The notes under the pieces: model-generated
Told to the model about the DNA's origin: nothing
The model's database searches: none
What the model saw: only the letters and a program-made list of their open reading frames with translations
From: Limnohabitans planktonicus II-D5
Lineage (GTDB): Bacteria; Pseudomonadota; Gammaproteobacteria; Burkholderiales; Burkholderiaceae_C
Assembly (NCBI RefSeq): GCF_001270065.2
Contig: NZ_LFYT02000020.1
Span: 18,595-82,594 of the forward strand
Reading direction: 5' to 3'
Length of the DNA: 64,000 nucleotides
Position numbers and translations under genes: made by a program
Shown here: positions 53,259 to 63,971 of the stretch, piece after piece
Layout of the letters: each line of letters opens with the position of its first letter
Numbering within the stretch: the stretch's first letter is position 1

Positions 53259-54959
53259 TCAGGCGACGTGCAGGCGCTGCGCTGCGTGGCGGGCGGCGAT
53301 GTGGCCAAAGATCATTGCCGGGCCCAGGGTGATGCCGGCACCGGGATAGGTGCCGCCCATGAAGCTGGCCGCGTCGTTGCCCGCCACATACAGGCCCTCG
53401 ATGGGCTGACCCTGCACGTCCAGCGCCCGGGCGTGCTCGTCGGTCCGAAGACCCACGAAACTGCCAATGTCACCAGGCACCACCTTCACGGCGTAGAAGG
53501 GCCCCTGCTCAATGGCTGCCACGCAAGGATTGGGCGCATGGCCCCGGCTGCCATTGAAGCGTTCATAGACGTCGGCTCCTTTGTTGAACTCTTCGTCGAT
53601 GCCGCGTTCCGCACCCGCATTCAGCCGTGCCACCGTCTGACGAAGGCCGGTGGCATCGATGCCACAGGCCTGCGCCAGCTCATCCAGCGTCTGCCCGCGC
53701 TTGAGGTAGCCGCTGCCAACGAAAGACCCGATGGGCAAGGGCCAGGGCGGCACCCGTCCGAGCCCGTACTGCCGGATGGCGCGGCTGTCACAGACGATCC
53801 AGCTGCACACTTCGGCGTCGTCTCGGCAGGCGTTGATCATGGCTGGAACGAAGTCGTGGTAGGACAGGGACTCGCTGATGAAGCGCCGTCCGCGCCGGTC
53901 CACCGCGATGTAGCCCGCCTTGCCGCGGTCGTTGTAGTGAGGGAAAGGCACATCGGTGCCATCCGCTTGCGGCACCAGTGACATCGGTGTCCAGGCCGCT
54001 GGGTGATGCTGCGTATCTTTGATCGCAACGCCTGCCTGACCAGCCAAGTGCAATGCGTCGCCCGTGTTGCCAGACGGCGCTGCGGTGCGGTGGTTCTTGC
54101 CCGCCGTGACATGGTTGTAGTAGCGCGCGCGCAGTTCAGGGCTGGCCGGAAAGCCGCCGCAGGCGAGCACGACGCCAGCACGCGCTCGAATCTCGCAAGG
54201 CCCTTCGGGTGTCTGCACCATCGCGCCCGCGACCCGGCCGTCCTCCACCAGCAACTGCTGCACCGGCGTGTTCAGCCGCAGATCGACATCACGCTCAAAA
54301 GCACTGAGCGCGAGCATGGCCACCAAGGCGTTGCCATTGGACAACCGCGTGCTGCGCCCATGCCCACCCAAGCGATCCATCACGTAGCGCAAGAACCTGC
54401 GGCCCACCACGCCACGGCTTTGCCAGGACTTGGACATGCCGTAGTAGTGAATCAGATCCTCACGGCCAACGATCATGCCGCCGAAGATCGTGGTGCTGGA
54501 CAGCGGTGGGCGCAGGTCGCGCATGCGCGGGCCCAGGCGTCGCGCGTCGAACGGGTTGGCCCCCAGCGAGCGGCCCCCGCGCGATGCGCCTGCCACGCCT
54601 TGGTGGTAGTCGGGCCACAGTGGAGAGAGGTGGTAGCTGACGTGTGTGTGGTCTTCGAACCACGCAAAGATGTCAGCCGCCTGGCGCACATAGGCCTCGG
54701 CCTTGGCTTCGTCGGTGTAGGCACCGCCCTCACCGCGCAGGTACTGCAGCGCGAGCGCCGGGTCGTCTTCAATGCCGGCAGCGCGCGCTTGGCGACTGCC
54801 TGGAATCCAGACCAGACCTGCAGAGAAGCAAGAGGTTCCACCGAACACGGGCGCCTTCTCCACCACCACCACGCGCAACCCCTGGTGGGCTGCAGTCACC
54901 GCAGCCGCCAGGCCCGCTGCGCCCGACCCTGCCACCAACACATCGCATTCAAGCATCAT
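53259..54959 (-). CDS. FAD-dependent oxidoreductase (KstD/fumarate reductase flavoprotein-like)
   Basis: Flavoprotein, 566 residues, of the FAD_binding_2 family that includes 3-ketosteroid delta-1-dehydrogenase and fumarate reductase flavoproteins. The N-terminal dinucleotide motif VAGSGAAGLAAAVTAAHQG is intact, followed by FGGTSCFSAGLVWIPGS. The C-terminal FMGGTYPGAGITLGPAMIFG is the FAD-binding tail. The substrate could be an enone, an alpha,beta-unsaturated acid or a steroid. The start is the pair of ATGs at 54959/54956. It sits between the MFS gene and the deacetylase gene in the same direction, with short gaps. Confidence 0.88.
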   Translation of the reverse strand: MMLECDVLVAGSGAAGLAAAVTAAHQGLRVVVVEKAPVFGGTSCFSAGLVWIPGSRQARAAGIEDDPALALQYLRGEGGAYTDEAKAEAYVRQAADIFAWFEDHTHVSYHLSPLWPDYHQGVAGASRGGRSLGANPFDARRLGPRMRDLRPPLSSTTIFGGMIVGREDLIHYYGMSKSWQSRGVVGRRFLRYVMDRLGGHGRSTRLSNGNALVAMLALSAFERDVDLRLNTPVQQLLVEDGRVAGAMVQTPEGPCEIRARAGVVLACGGFPASPELRARYYNHVTAGKNHRTAAPSGNTGDALHLAGQAGVAIKDTQHHPAAWTPMSLVPQADGTDVPFPHYNDRGKAGYIAVDRRGRRFISESLSYHDFVPAMINACRDDAEVCSWIVCDSRAIRQYGLGRVPPWPLPIGSFVGSGYLKRGQTLDELAQACGIDATGLRQTVARLNAGAERGIDEEFNKGADVYERFNGSRGHAPNPCVAAIEQGPFYAVKVVPGDIGSFVGLRTDEHARALDVQGQPIEGLYVAGNDAASFMGGTYPGAGITLGPAMIFGHIAARHAAQRLHVA

Positions 54960-55007
54960 TGCTGTGCACTCCAAATCATCATGACATTCCCACCTTAATC
55001 CCTAGCA

Positions 55008-56369
55008 TCAAGCATCGCCCGATGACAAACCCCGCTTGGCCAGACGACGCCGCAGCAACCAGGAGCAAGTCAAAGTGGCCGCCCCAGCGACGAGCAACAC
55101 GATGAGCAGGCTGGTAGACAAAGCGTCGCCGCCGCCACCGATTTGCTGGTTGAGTGCTGCCACCGAGGTTGGACCCAGGCCCAGGCCGCATCCGATCGAC
55201 ATGCACAAGGCCAAGGCCGCAGCAATGCCACGGGTGCGCCCACTGACCTGGTCCTGCAAGGTCGAAGCACAGCCGACATAGGCCGCATTGGCGGCCACCT
55301 GCCAACAGGCAAAGGCCGCGACGGCAGCCCAACCACCAGGCAGCAGCAGCAAACAGGCCGACAGCAGCATGGCGATCGCGGCCCGCACGACCGTGTCGAT
55401 GCGTCCAGTTAGTGGTGAGCGTTCGTGTGCGCGGTCGCAGAGCACACCGCCAAGCCATCCACCGCCGACGCCGGCGATCAACATGCATGCTCCCAGTATG
55501 GATCCGGCGTCGGCCACGCTGAAGCCATGCGTCCGTGTCAGCAGCGCAGTGGCCCAGATGCTGAAGCCGAAGTCGGCCAGCGCCACCGTGGCACCCGCCA
55601 GCACCACAAGCACGATGCGGTCGCGCAAGGACCACAACTCCTGCGCCCGGTTGCCCACGTGTTCAGCAACGGCCAGGGCGCGGCGCTGCGGTTCCGGAAA
55701 AGCAAGGATGGCCGGCACCAGCAAAAACCCGCTCACCCCCATCAACACCACCACCTGGCGCCAGGGCGCGAGATCGCCCACCCACGGCAGGCCGGCATAC
55801 TGGCCTGCAGCCGCCGCCTCCAGCATGTGGCCCCCCGCAGCAAAGGCCAATGCACTGCCCAGCGTGGCACCGAAGAGCGACACCGCAATGGCCCTGCCGC
55901 GACGCTCAGGGCGGAAGTAGTCGCACAGCATGGAAATACTGGCAGGCCCCAACACGGCCTCCCCCAGGCCCACCATGGCACGACTGGCGAGCAAGCCCGA
56001 GAAGCTGGTGGACAAGCCGAAGAGAACCGTGCCAACGGTCCAGACCGCAACACCCAGCACCACCAGGTTGCGGCGGTGCACGCGGTCGGCAAGCAGCCCG
56101 CACACCAAAGACGCCGCGCCGTAGAGCACCGCGAAAGCCGTGCCCTGCAGCAGGCTGAACTGGACATCGCTGATGCCCATTTCCAGCTTGATGGGATCGA
56201 CCAGCACCGAAGGCACGTAGCGGTGCACAAAAGAGAACGTGGCGGCCACCAACATCACCAGCACGAAAGCCTGCGCCATAGAAGCACTCGGCCACGGCGG
56301 CTCAGCAGCCCCGCGCGGCACTGGCGATGTTGCAGACGGCGAGGTGATGTTGTCCACTTGATTTTTCAA
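55008..56369 (-). CDS. MFS transporter of the catabolic block
   Basis: Major facilitator permease, 453 residues, about 12 membrane segments in two halves. The RVHRRNLVVLG loop (GxxxDrxGRR-like) sits between helices 2 and 3, and GLGEAVLGPASISMLCDYFRPERRGRAIAV is typical of the spinster/organic-acid branch. It is divergent from the MlrC-like gene across a 110-bp gap that contains the shared motif. As the first gene of the run MFS - FAD protein - deacetylase - M20 - regulator, it probably imports the compound or exports a product. Confidence 0.88.
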   Translation of the reverse strand: MKNQVDNITSPSATSPVPRGAAEPPWPSASMAQAFVLVMLVAATFSFVHRYVPSVLVDPIKLEMGISDVQFSLLQGTAFAVLYGAASLVCGLLADRVHRRNLVVLGVAVWTVGTVLFGLSTSFSGLLASRAMVGLGEAVLGPASISMLCDYFRPERRGRAIAVSLFGATLGSALAFAAGGHMLEAAAAGQYAGLPWVGDLAPWRQVVVLMGVSGFLLVPAILAFPEPQRRALAVAEHVGNRAQELWSLRDRIVLVVLAGATVALADFGFSIWATALLTRTHGFSVADAGSILGACMLIAGVGGGWLGGVLCDRAHERSPLTGRIDTVVRAAIAMLLSACLLLLPGGWAAVAAFACWQVAANAAYVGCASTLQDQVSGRTRGIAAALALCMSIGCGLGLGPTSVAALNQQIGGGGDALSTSLLIVLLVAGAATLTCSWLLRRRLAKRGLSSGDA

Positions 56370-56374
56370 TTAAT

Positions 56375-56393
56375 TTTCCAATTCAGAAACAAT
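56375..56393. promoter_or_regulatory. Shared motif in the MFS/MlrC-like divergent promoter
   Basis: TTTCCAATTCAGAAACAAT, matching the 47825-47843 site at 16 of 19 bases. It is next to ATTGACACATTGACA-type promoter-like sequence on the plus strand. A candidate operator for the XRE-cupin regulator. Confidence 0.5.
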
Positions 56394-56479
56394 ATTGACA
56401 CATTGACAAATAGCTGTCAAGCTAAACGGGCACGTCGCAGCCGACGCCCAGACCGGATTGCCCCCCGACTTCATTGCCG

Positions 56480-57961
56480 ATGAAACTCTTCCTAGCCGGC
56501 CTGCTGGCCGAGAACAACTCCTACTCGCCGATCCCCACCGGGCTGGGTGCCTTCGAAACCGAAGGCATCCGGCGAGGGCCAGCAAGTGGCGTCGACCCAG
56601 GCGGCTATCTAAGCGCCATCGAGACCGTGCACCGCGTGGTTTCGCCGCGTGGCTGGGAAGTGGTCGAGGGCCTGTTCGCCGCCGCCGTGCCGCTCGGCCC
56701 CATTCGGCAGCCGGTGTACGAGCAGTTGCGCGACGAGTTACTGGACAACTTGCGCGCCGCGCTGCCGGTACAGGCCGTGATGCTGATGCTGCACGGTGCG
56801 ATGACGGCCGAGGACTGCCTGGACTGCGAAGGCGATCTGCTCGAGCGTGCACGCAGCATCGTGGGCCCAGAGGTGCCCATTGGTGTCGAGTTGGACCTGC
56901 ATGGGCACGTCACGCGCAGCATGGTCCAGCATGCCACGTTGATGGTGGCTTACAAGGCCTACCCACACACTGACATTGACGAGCGCGCTGCTGAAGTGGC
57001 GCGACTGACCATCGACACCGCCGAGCGCCGCATCCGCCCCGTCACCGCGGTCTGGGACTGCCGCATGGCGGGCAGTTGGCCCACCACACGCGAGCCCCTG
57101 AAAAGCTTTGTCGGGGAACTGCAGGCCCTCGAAGGACGCAACGGCGTGCTGTCGGTCTCGCACGCCCACGGGTTCGCGTTTGGCGACGTGCCAGAGGCGG
57201 GTGCACGTCTTTGGGTGGTCACGGACGGTGACGAAGCCCTGGCCACCCGCCTGGCGAAAGAGCTTGGCCTGCGCCTGTGGACATTGCGTCACGCTTTGCA
57301 CCAGCCGCCGCTGGGCATGGAGGCCGCCATGCGACGTGTGGCCGAGTTACCGCCATTGCCCGGGGCGGGGCCGATTGTTGTAGCCGATATGGCCGACAAC
57401 CCGGGCGGCGGTGCCCGTGGCGACAGCAGCTTTGCGCTGCAGGCGGTCCTCTCGTTCGGCATCCCGAATGTGGCCCTTGGTGGCTTGTGGGACCCGGGCG
57501 CCGTGCAGCTGTGCTTCGAGGCGGGCCTGGGGTCGACGCTGGCCCTGCGCGTGGCGGGCAAGTCCGGCCCCACCTCGGGTTCTCCCGTGGACTTGCGCGT
57601 CACCGTGCGGGCGCTTGCCGAGAACCACGAACAGACCGCCTTCGGCGCCAAAAGCCCCCTGGGTGCTTCGGCCTGGGTGAGCACGGCCGAAGGCATCGAT
57701 CTGGTGCTGATTTCGCGCTGCCAGCAGGTCATCGGCACCGATCTGTTCACCGGCTTGGGCATTGACTTGCGTGGCAAGCACGCGGTGGTGGTGAAGTCCA
57801 TGCAGCACTTCCATGCCGCCTTCGCACCGCTCGCTCGCGATGTGCTGTACGCCGATTCACCGGGGTTACTGACGGCCGACATCGCCGCGCTGCCCTTCCA
57901 TCACCGCGACCCCCAATTCTGGCCCCGCGTGGCCGATCCCTGGTCGGGTACGGCACCCTGA
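56480..57961 (+). CDS. M81-family metallopeptidase (MlrC/microcystinase C-like)
   Basis: Protein of the M81 (MlrC) family, 493 residues, with the N-terminal DUF1485-type domain and a C-terminal MlrC_C domain. Zinc ligand candidates are in VELDLHGHVTRSM (His pair), YKAYPHTDIDERA and the Asp/His of the first block. VADMADNPGGGARGDSSF is the conserved start of the second domain. MlrC finishes cleavage of linearised microcystin, but M81 members are widespread outside microcystin degraders, so a small peptide or peptide-like substrate is all that can be said. It is followed 66 bp later by the RidA-like gene. Confidence 0.9.
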   Translation: MKLFLAGLLAENNSYSPIPTGLGAFETEGIRRGPASGVDPGGYLSAIETVHRVVSPRGWEVVEGLFAAAVPLGPIRQPVYEQLRDELLDNLRAALPVQAVMLMLHGAMTAEDCLDCEGDLLERARSIVGPEVPIGVELDLHGHVTRSMVQHATLMVAYKAYPHTDIDERAAEVARLTIDTAERRIRPVTAVWDCRMAGSWPTTREPLKSFVGELQALEGRNGVLSVSHAHGFAFGDVPEAGARLWVVTDGDEALATRLAKELGLRLWTLRHALHQPPLGMEAAMRRVAELPPLPGAGPIVVADMADNPGGGARGDSSFALQAVLSFGIPNVALGGLWDPGAVQLCFEAGLGSTLALRVAGKSGPTSGSPVDLRVTVRALAENHEQTAFGAKSPLGASAWVSTAEGIDLVLISRCQQVIGTDLFTGLGIDLRGKHAVVVKSMQHFHAAFAPLARDVLYADSPGLLTADIAALPFHHRDPQFWPRVADPWSGTAP

Positions 57962-58027
57962 GGCCATGCCCGTCAACTTCAACGCGTGAGCCAGTGCCCA
58001 CGCACCAACACTTTGAAAAGGAATTGC

Positions 58028-58516
58028 ATGTCTGCCATCGATGAACGTCTGGCCCAACTGGGCCTTGTTTTGCCTGAGCCGCTGAAGATGCCCCCGGGCA
58101 CCACCTTGCCCTTTCCCTGGGTCCGCGTGATTGGCCAGCGGGCTATTTTTTCAGGCCATGGCCCCACGTTGGGCGACGGCAGCATGGCACAGCCATTGGG
58201 CAAGGTGGGCGCCCAAGTGACTGCGGAGCAGGGCTACACGGCCGCCCGACTCACGGCGCTGGCGATCTTGGGCAGCCTCAAGCGCGAGCTGGGCAGTCTG
58301 GATCGTATCGAGGCCTGGGTGCACATCCTCGGCATGGTCAACTCGGCACCCGGCTTCGATCGCCAGCCCGCGGTCATCAATGGCTTCACCGACCTGATCC
58401 TTGAAGTGTTTGGCCCGCAGGTCGGCGCTCATGCTCGCAGCGCTGTCGGCATGGCCGAATTGCCGTTTGGCATCCCGGTAGAAATTGAAGGTGAGGTGCT
58501 GTTGCGGCAGGACTGA
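58028..58516 (+). CDS. RidA/YjgF-family protein
   Basis: RidA-superfamily protein (YjgF/YER057c), 162 residues, of the longer YjgF-like branch with an N-terminal extension. Conserved parts are GQRAIFSGHGPT, the tryptophan-containing EAWVHILGMVNSAPGF and the C-terminal RSAVGMAELPFGIPVEIEGE, which includes the deaminase-type Arg. RidA hydrolyses reactive enamine/imine intermediates made by PLP enzymes, so it fits a block with an aminotransferase. A GAAAAGGAATTGC stretch gives a ribosome site before the ATG at 58028. Confidence 0.88.
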   Translation: MSAIDERLAQLGLVLPEPLKMPPGTTLPFPWVRVIGQRAIFSGHGPTLGDGSMAQPLGKVGAQVTAEQGYTAARLTALAILGSLKRELGSLDRIEAWVHILGMVNSAPGFDRQPAVINGFTDLILEVFGPQVGAHARSAVGMAELPFGIPVEIEGEVLLRQD

Positions 58517-58683
58517 GACACCGCGAGCGAGGCGGACAACTTCGCAACACTGCACCGTATGGCCTGGCGAATGTCAGGCTTAAAGCCAGGTCATGTTGGC
58601 CATCGGATTCATTTACTCAACACCTTGAAAACGGTCGCTGGAGAGGTGGACAAGCAGCAAGTTGGATGGCTGGATGATTGCTG
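58517..58683 (+). other. Open stretch reading on from the RidA-like stop
   Basis: In the frame of the RidA gene the sequence stays open for 54 codons behind its TGA, ending at a TGA near 58683, and reads TLHRMAWRMSGLKPGHVGHR and then HLLNTLKTVAGEVDKQQ. It is codon-like but has no start of its own and no family resemblance I can name. It could be a gene remnant. The remainder of the gap to 58752 shows nothing. Confidence 0.3.
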
Positions 58684-58752
58684 AATCCCAATGATCGTTT
58701 TAATTTCAGCTATTGAGACGGCCTATTGCATTGGGTTCCGAATTCTGAAGGC

Positions 58753-59628
58753 TCAGGCGTTTGGCATCTTGTGGGAGCCGAACGTACGGGCGTAGGCGCA
58801 GGTGAACTCGGCGCCTACCAGCAAGATCTGGGCTGAAAAGTAGACCCACAGCAGCACCACCACGAGTGAGCCCGCTGCGCCGAAACCCGACGCCACGCCG
58901 CTGCGACCGATGTAGGCGCCAATCAGGAACTTGCCGCCGGTAAACAGCAAGGTCGCAATCAAAGCGCCGAGCCAGACATCGGAGACCAGCACACGCTGGC
59001 GAGGCATGACCTTGTAGATCAGACCGAACATGATGGCCACGAGCAGGAAGCCACCGATCGCATTGCCTGCCTCCACAACACCCTGCCAGCCACCGAAGAC
59101 GGGGTCGAGGCTTCGGCCCATGGCCGCGATCATGGCACTGGTGACCAGCGACACGATGAGCAAAAATCCCAAGGCCAAAATCATGCCGAAAGCCATCAAA
59201 CGGGCGCGAACGAGCGTGAGCCAGCCGCTCTTTCGCAAGCGTCCCGGTACGCCCCAGATGCGGTCGAGCGCATCTTGCAGTTCTGCAAACACGGTGGTCG
59301 CACCGACGACCAGCAACACCAGGCCCACGGCGGTGGCCGTCAAGCCCTCAGCGGGTTCGCGCACGCTGGCCAGCAGGCCTTGAACGGCACCCGCGCCGAC
59401 ATCGCCCATCAGGTCCCTCAGTTGCGCCTGGATCTCACCGCGAGCGGCTTCCTCACCGAACACCAAACCGGCCACCGACACCACGATCAGCAACAGCGGT
59501 GCCAGCGAAAACATGGTGTAGTAGGCCAACGCAGCCCCCATGCTCGGCACATAGTCGTCGAGCCATGCGTTGGCAACTTGTTTGAACAATCCCCACCACG
59601 CCTTGATTGGGATGTTCGTCTTCAGCAT
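58753..59628 (-). CDS. YihY/BrkB-family inner-membrane protein
   Basis: YihY/virulence factor BrkB family protein, 291 residues, with about six membrane segments. Typical blocks are the N-terminal ANAWLDDYVPSMGAALAYYT, LQDALDRIWGVPGRLR, SDVWLGALIATLLFTGGKFLIGAYIGRSG and the end VLLWVYFSAQILLVGAEFTCAYA. Function in this family is debated; an envelope or transport role is supposed. The ATG at 59628 is preferred over 59658. It lies after the RidA-like gene in the opposite direction and is probably a core gene. Confidence 0.88.
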   Translation of the reverse strand: MLKTNIPIKAWWGLFKQVANAWLDDYVPSMGAALAYYTMFSLAPLLLIVVSVAGLVFGEEAARGEIQAQLRDLMGDVGAGAVQGLLASVREPAEGLTATAVGLVLLVVGATTVFAELQDALDRIWGVPGRLRKSGWLTLVRARLMAFGMILALGFLLIVSLVTSAMIAAMGRSLDPVFGGWQGVVEAGNAIGGFLLVAIMFGLIYKVMPRQRVLVSDVWLGALIATLLFTGGKFLIGAYIGRSGVASGFGAAGSLVVVLLWVYFSAQILLVGAEFTCAYARTFGSHKMPNA

Positions 59629-59760
59629 GCACACTCCAATGAGCAAAGGGTGAATCAAGTTAGCGCCCTGACTGCCTGCGGTCTGTTCGCTGTCAAACCC
59701 ACGGGTTCAGGCGTGTGGTGCCACTTCAAACCAAGTGGCTTCGGATGGACAGGCCTGCAT

Positions 59761-59922
59761 GCTCGGCCCTGTGAAGTTTGCAACGCATCAAAGATGCTGT
59801 AGGTCGGCGGTCGAAGACCCCGACATGGGCCTGTGCCGAAGCCAACAGTGTGGGACTCTGCGATTGCCGAACTACGTGATGACATGACTCACACTTTTCA
59901 AACTTCAGCGTGCCAGATCAAG
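59761..59922. repeat. Dispersed inverted-repeat element, full copy
   Basis: Starts GCTCGGCCCTGTGAAGTTTG and ends TTTCAAACTTCAGCGTGCCAG then ATCAA, with GGTCGGCGGTCGAAGACCCC inside, in the same order as 34885. It overlaps the 3' end of the NIPSNAP remnant, whose last codons run into it. Confidence 0.7.
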
Positions 59923-60387
59923 AACTGCACATTGATGTGCTTGCATCGACCGATCATTGGCCACGAGGCGCGACGACTCAATAACTGGCCCGGAAAAGCG
60001 CCGTTCGTAGCTGACGACGCAGCGGGTGTCAGCTGCGTATTGAAATGCCACCCGACTTTCCAGGTCGTGCATGGATTGGGCTCTGTGTTCTTCGTGCAGC
60101 GCCAGGCTTGGGACGCTGAACTTCGCCAGGGCTACGTTGTTCGCCCCTTCCGAGGGTAGAAAGTAGCCGTGGTGCTTGCCGCCAAACTTCTCCACAAAGG
60201 GAATTTATAGATTCGGCCCGATGAAGTCTGTGCCGCGTCTGATCGCCAGCAGGGCTAGCTCCCACAAGGTGCAAAATTGAAGTCAACCTGCAGACTTCAA
60301 AGGGCCGGATCAATAGATTTTCCCGTCATGCGCGAACTCCTTGAGCTTTAACAGGTCAATGAAGTAGCGCAGGTAGCAGGTGCTCAT
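59905..60387 (-). pseudogene. NIPSNAP-family gene split by a small repeat element
   Basis: Two pieces of one NIPSNAP-type gene. The N-terminal piece starts at the ATG at 60387 and reads MSTCYLRYFIDLLKLKEFAH, then DGKI, and is stopped by a TGA inside the repeat. After the repeat (60206-60315) the rest resumes as PFVEKFGGKHHGYFLPSEG, ANNVALAKFSVPSLALHE and RCVVSYERRFSGPVIE. Family members read through this point continuously (K-x-x-PFVEKFGG). The two halves are also in different frames, and the 3' end runs into another repeat. This is a clear case of a gene inactivated by the element. Confidence 0.75.
60206..60315. repeat. Small inverted-repeat element (MITE-like), 110-bp copy inside the NIPSNAP gene
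   Basis: Ends are TATAGATTCGGCCCGATGAAGT and, inverted, TATTGATCCGGCCCTTTGAAGT. The core GATCGCCAGCAGGGCTAGCT is shared with the copy at 3847-4022, which has about 66 additional bases. The element is flanked on both sides by AATCTAT. Confidence 0.75.
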
Positions 60388-60400
60388 GGGTCAATGGCCA

Positions 60401-61069
<669 letters not shown>

Positions 61070-61140
61070 CTATCGGTGCAGTGTTCAGGCGCATAACGAT
61101 TTATCTTTGACATACTTGCTAATCAAACTCACATAAGCTC

Positions 61141-62052
61141 ATGACGGATATACACCGATTGCCCCATCTGATCGCGTTGCGCGCCTTTGAAGCCGCCGCC
61201 CGACATCAGAATTTTTCCCGCGCTGCTGATGAGCTTCATGTCACCCACGGCGCGGTAAGCCACCAGGTTCGAGCGCTGGAGCAAGACCTGGGCGTTGTGC
61301 TATTCACGCGAAATGGCAAGCGTTTGACGATCACCCCACACGGTGCAAGGTTTGCACAAGCGGTGCGCAACGCCTTGCAAGACATCGCGAGTGCTGCCCA
61401 GACGTTGCGTGAAGAGACGCGGCAAAAGCGCCTCACGGTGTCGGCAACTCCTTCGTTTGCGTCACGCTGGCTAGCCCCGCGCCTTGGTAGATTTATTGAC
61501 TTGAACCCGGACACGGAGTTGGTCTTGCAGTCCAGTGGTCAGTTGCAAGACTTGGTGCGCGACGGCGTGGATGTCGGAATACGTTTTGGCCAAGGACAGT
61601 ACCCCGGCCTGGTGGTGGAGCGGCTGATGGGTGACTCTTATTACCCGGTGGCAAGCCCCGCATACAACCAGGGACGGCTGCCCACATCCCCGAAGCAACT
61701 CAAGCCGGCTCAGCTCTTGCGCTCGGACGAGCCCTGGTTACCCTGGTTTCAGGCAGTGGGGTTGAAACTTGCAGAGCCCAGCGGCGGTGTGCGATTTCAG
61801 GACTTGTCATTGCTCATGCGCTCTGCCATGGGCGGGGATGGTATTGCGCTTGTGCGCCACGTGGTAGCGACACAGGAAATTGCCTCAGGTGAGTTGGTGC
61901 GGCTCTTTAATGTGTCGGTAAAAAGCCCTTGGGATTACCACCTCGCCTGTCCTCCGGACGCGCTGCACAAACCGCAGGTGCTGGCCTTTCGCCAGTGGCT
62001 GCTAGAAGAAGTTGCTGCGTTCAAGGCTATGACAGGCGCGGCTGTAGCCTGA
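61141..62052 (+). CDS. LysR-family regulator (GcvA-like)
   Basis: LysR-type transcription regulator, 303 residues. A winged helix-turn-helix at about residues 9-66 (LIALRAFEAAARHQNFSRAADELHVTHGAVSHQVRALE) and a C-terminal effector-binding domain of periplasmic-binding-protein fold. The sequence RQKRLTVSATPSFASRWLAPRLGRF is typical of the GcvA/AmpR branch. Divergent from the GST gene with 104 bp between, the classical arrangement for LysR control of a neighbour. Confidence 0.92.
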   Translation: MTDIHRLPHLIALRAFEAAARHQNFSRAADELHVTHGAVSHQVRALEQDLGVVLFTRNGKRLTITPHGARFAQAVRNALQDIASAAQTLREETRQKRLTVSATPSFASRWLAPRLGRFIDLNPDTELVLQSSGQLQDLVRDGVDVGIRFGQGQYPGLVVERLMGDSYYPVASPAYNQGRLPTSPKQLKPAQLLRSDEPWLPWFQAVGLKLAEPSGGVRFQDLSLLMRSAMGGDGIALVRHVVATQEIASGELVRLFNVSVKSPWDYHLACPPDALHKPQVLAFRQWLLEEVAAFKAMTGAAVA

Positions 62053-62163
62053 GCAGGGCCTGATGTCGGAAGTGCGATTTATCGTCGGCCGGGCTATTGA
62101 AATCGCTACCGCGAATGGTCGCCATTCGTTAACGACTGCTATCGCTGCAAAGCGTGTTTGGCC

Positions 62164-62320
62164 TATTGATCCCGCACGCTCAAGTTAGAAATGTGTGAGA
62201 AATGTCATCACACAGGTCGCCACTCGCAGAATCCGACAGGATGGGTTTCGGCACAGGTCCATGTCGGGGTCTTTGACCGCCGACCTACAACGTCTTTGAG
62301 CATTGAAAACTTCAAAGGGC
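62164..62320. repeat. Dispersed inverted-repeat element before the insertion sequence
   Basis: TATTGATCCCGCACGCTCAAG at the start and TTGAAAACTTCAAAGGGC near the end, with GGATGGGTTTCGGCACAGG and TCTTTGACCGCCGACCTAC inside, same order as 33751 and 40421. Before it (62053-62163) nothing is recognised. Confidence 0.65.
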
Positions 62321-62330
62321 AAAGGTTTTG

Positions 62331-62402
62331 CAGGTCGGTAGCTTGAGCTCCGACTTTGCTGGCTTCGGCGTGGGCACTTGTCGGAGCTAAAGCTACCGAC
62401 CT
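62331..62402. repeat. Palindromic TAGGTCGG-type hairpin, target of the insertion sequence
   Basis: The left arm is at 62331-62354 and the right arm at 62380-62402, of which the last bases CCGACCT are followed by the insertion sequence. Its continuation ACGGGGTGACGG is found on the other side at 63634. The same hairpin without insertion is at 63731-63803. Confidence 0.75.
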
Positions 62403-62449
62403 TGTATGCTTTATCTCAATGCCTTTGAATGTGTTTTTCTTTTAAAACA

Positions 62450-63616
<1,167 letters not shown>

Positions 63617-63631
63617 CAAGCATCACAGTAT

Positions 63632-63971
63632 CTACGGGGTGACGGTGCAAAACATTCAACCATCAGCGTGCCCAAATCAATGAGCCGAAATATCTTTGAG
63701 CATTGAAAACTTCACAGGTCAAAGGTTTGGTAGGTCGGTAGCTTTAGCTCCGACTTTGCTGGCTTCGGCGTGGGCAATTGTCGGAGCTAAAGCTACCGAC
63801 CTACGGGGTGACGGTGCAAAAAATTCAACCATCAGCGTACCCAAATCAATGAGCCACAACATCTTTGAGCATTGAAAACTTCACAGGACACAGGTTTTGT
63901 AGGTCGGTAGCTTTAGCTCCGACTTTGCTGGCTTCGGCGTGGGCACTTGTCGGAGCTAAAGCTCCGACCTA
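63632..63971. repeat. Tandem 169-bp repeat units with palindromic hairpins
   Basis: Starting CTACGGGGTGACGGTGCAAA at 63632 and again at 63801 (period 169), each unit holds the ATCTTTGAGCATTGAAAACTT block and a hairpin with a stem of about 24 bp (63731-63754 with 63780-63803; 63900-63923 with 63949-63971). With the copy upstream of the insertion sequence this makes an array of three hairpins. No gene is present from 63617 to the window end. Confidence 0.7.

Noticed and set aside
56480..57961. Microcystin degradation locus
   Set aside because: Only the M81 protein and an MFS gene recall mlrC and mlrD. The key enzyme genes mlrA and mlrB are not in the window.
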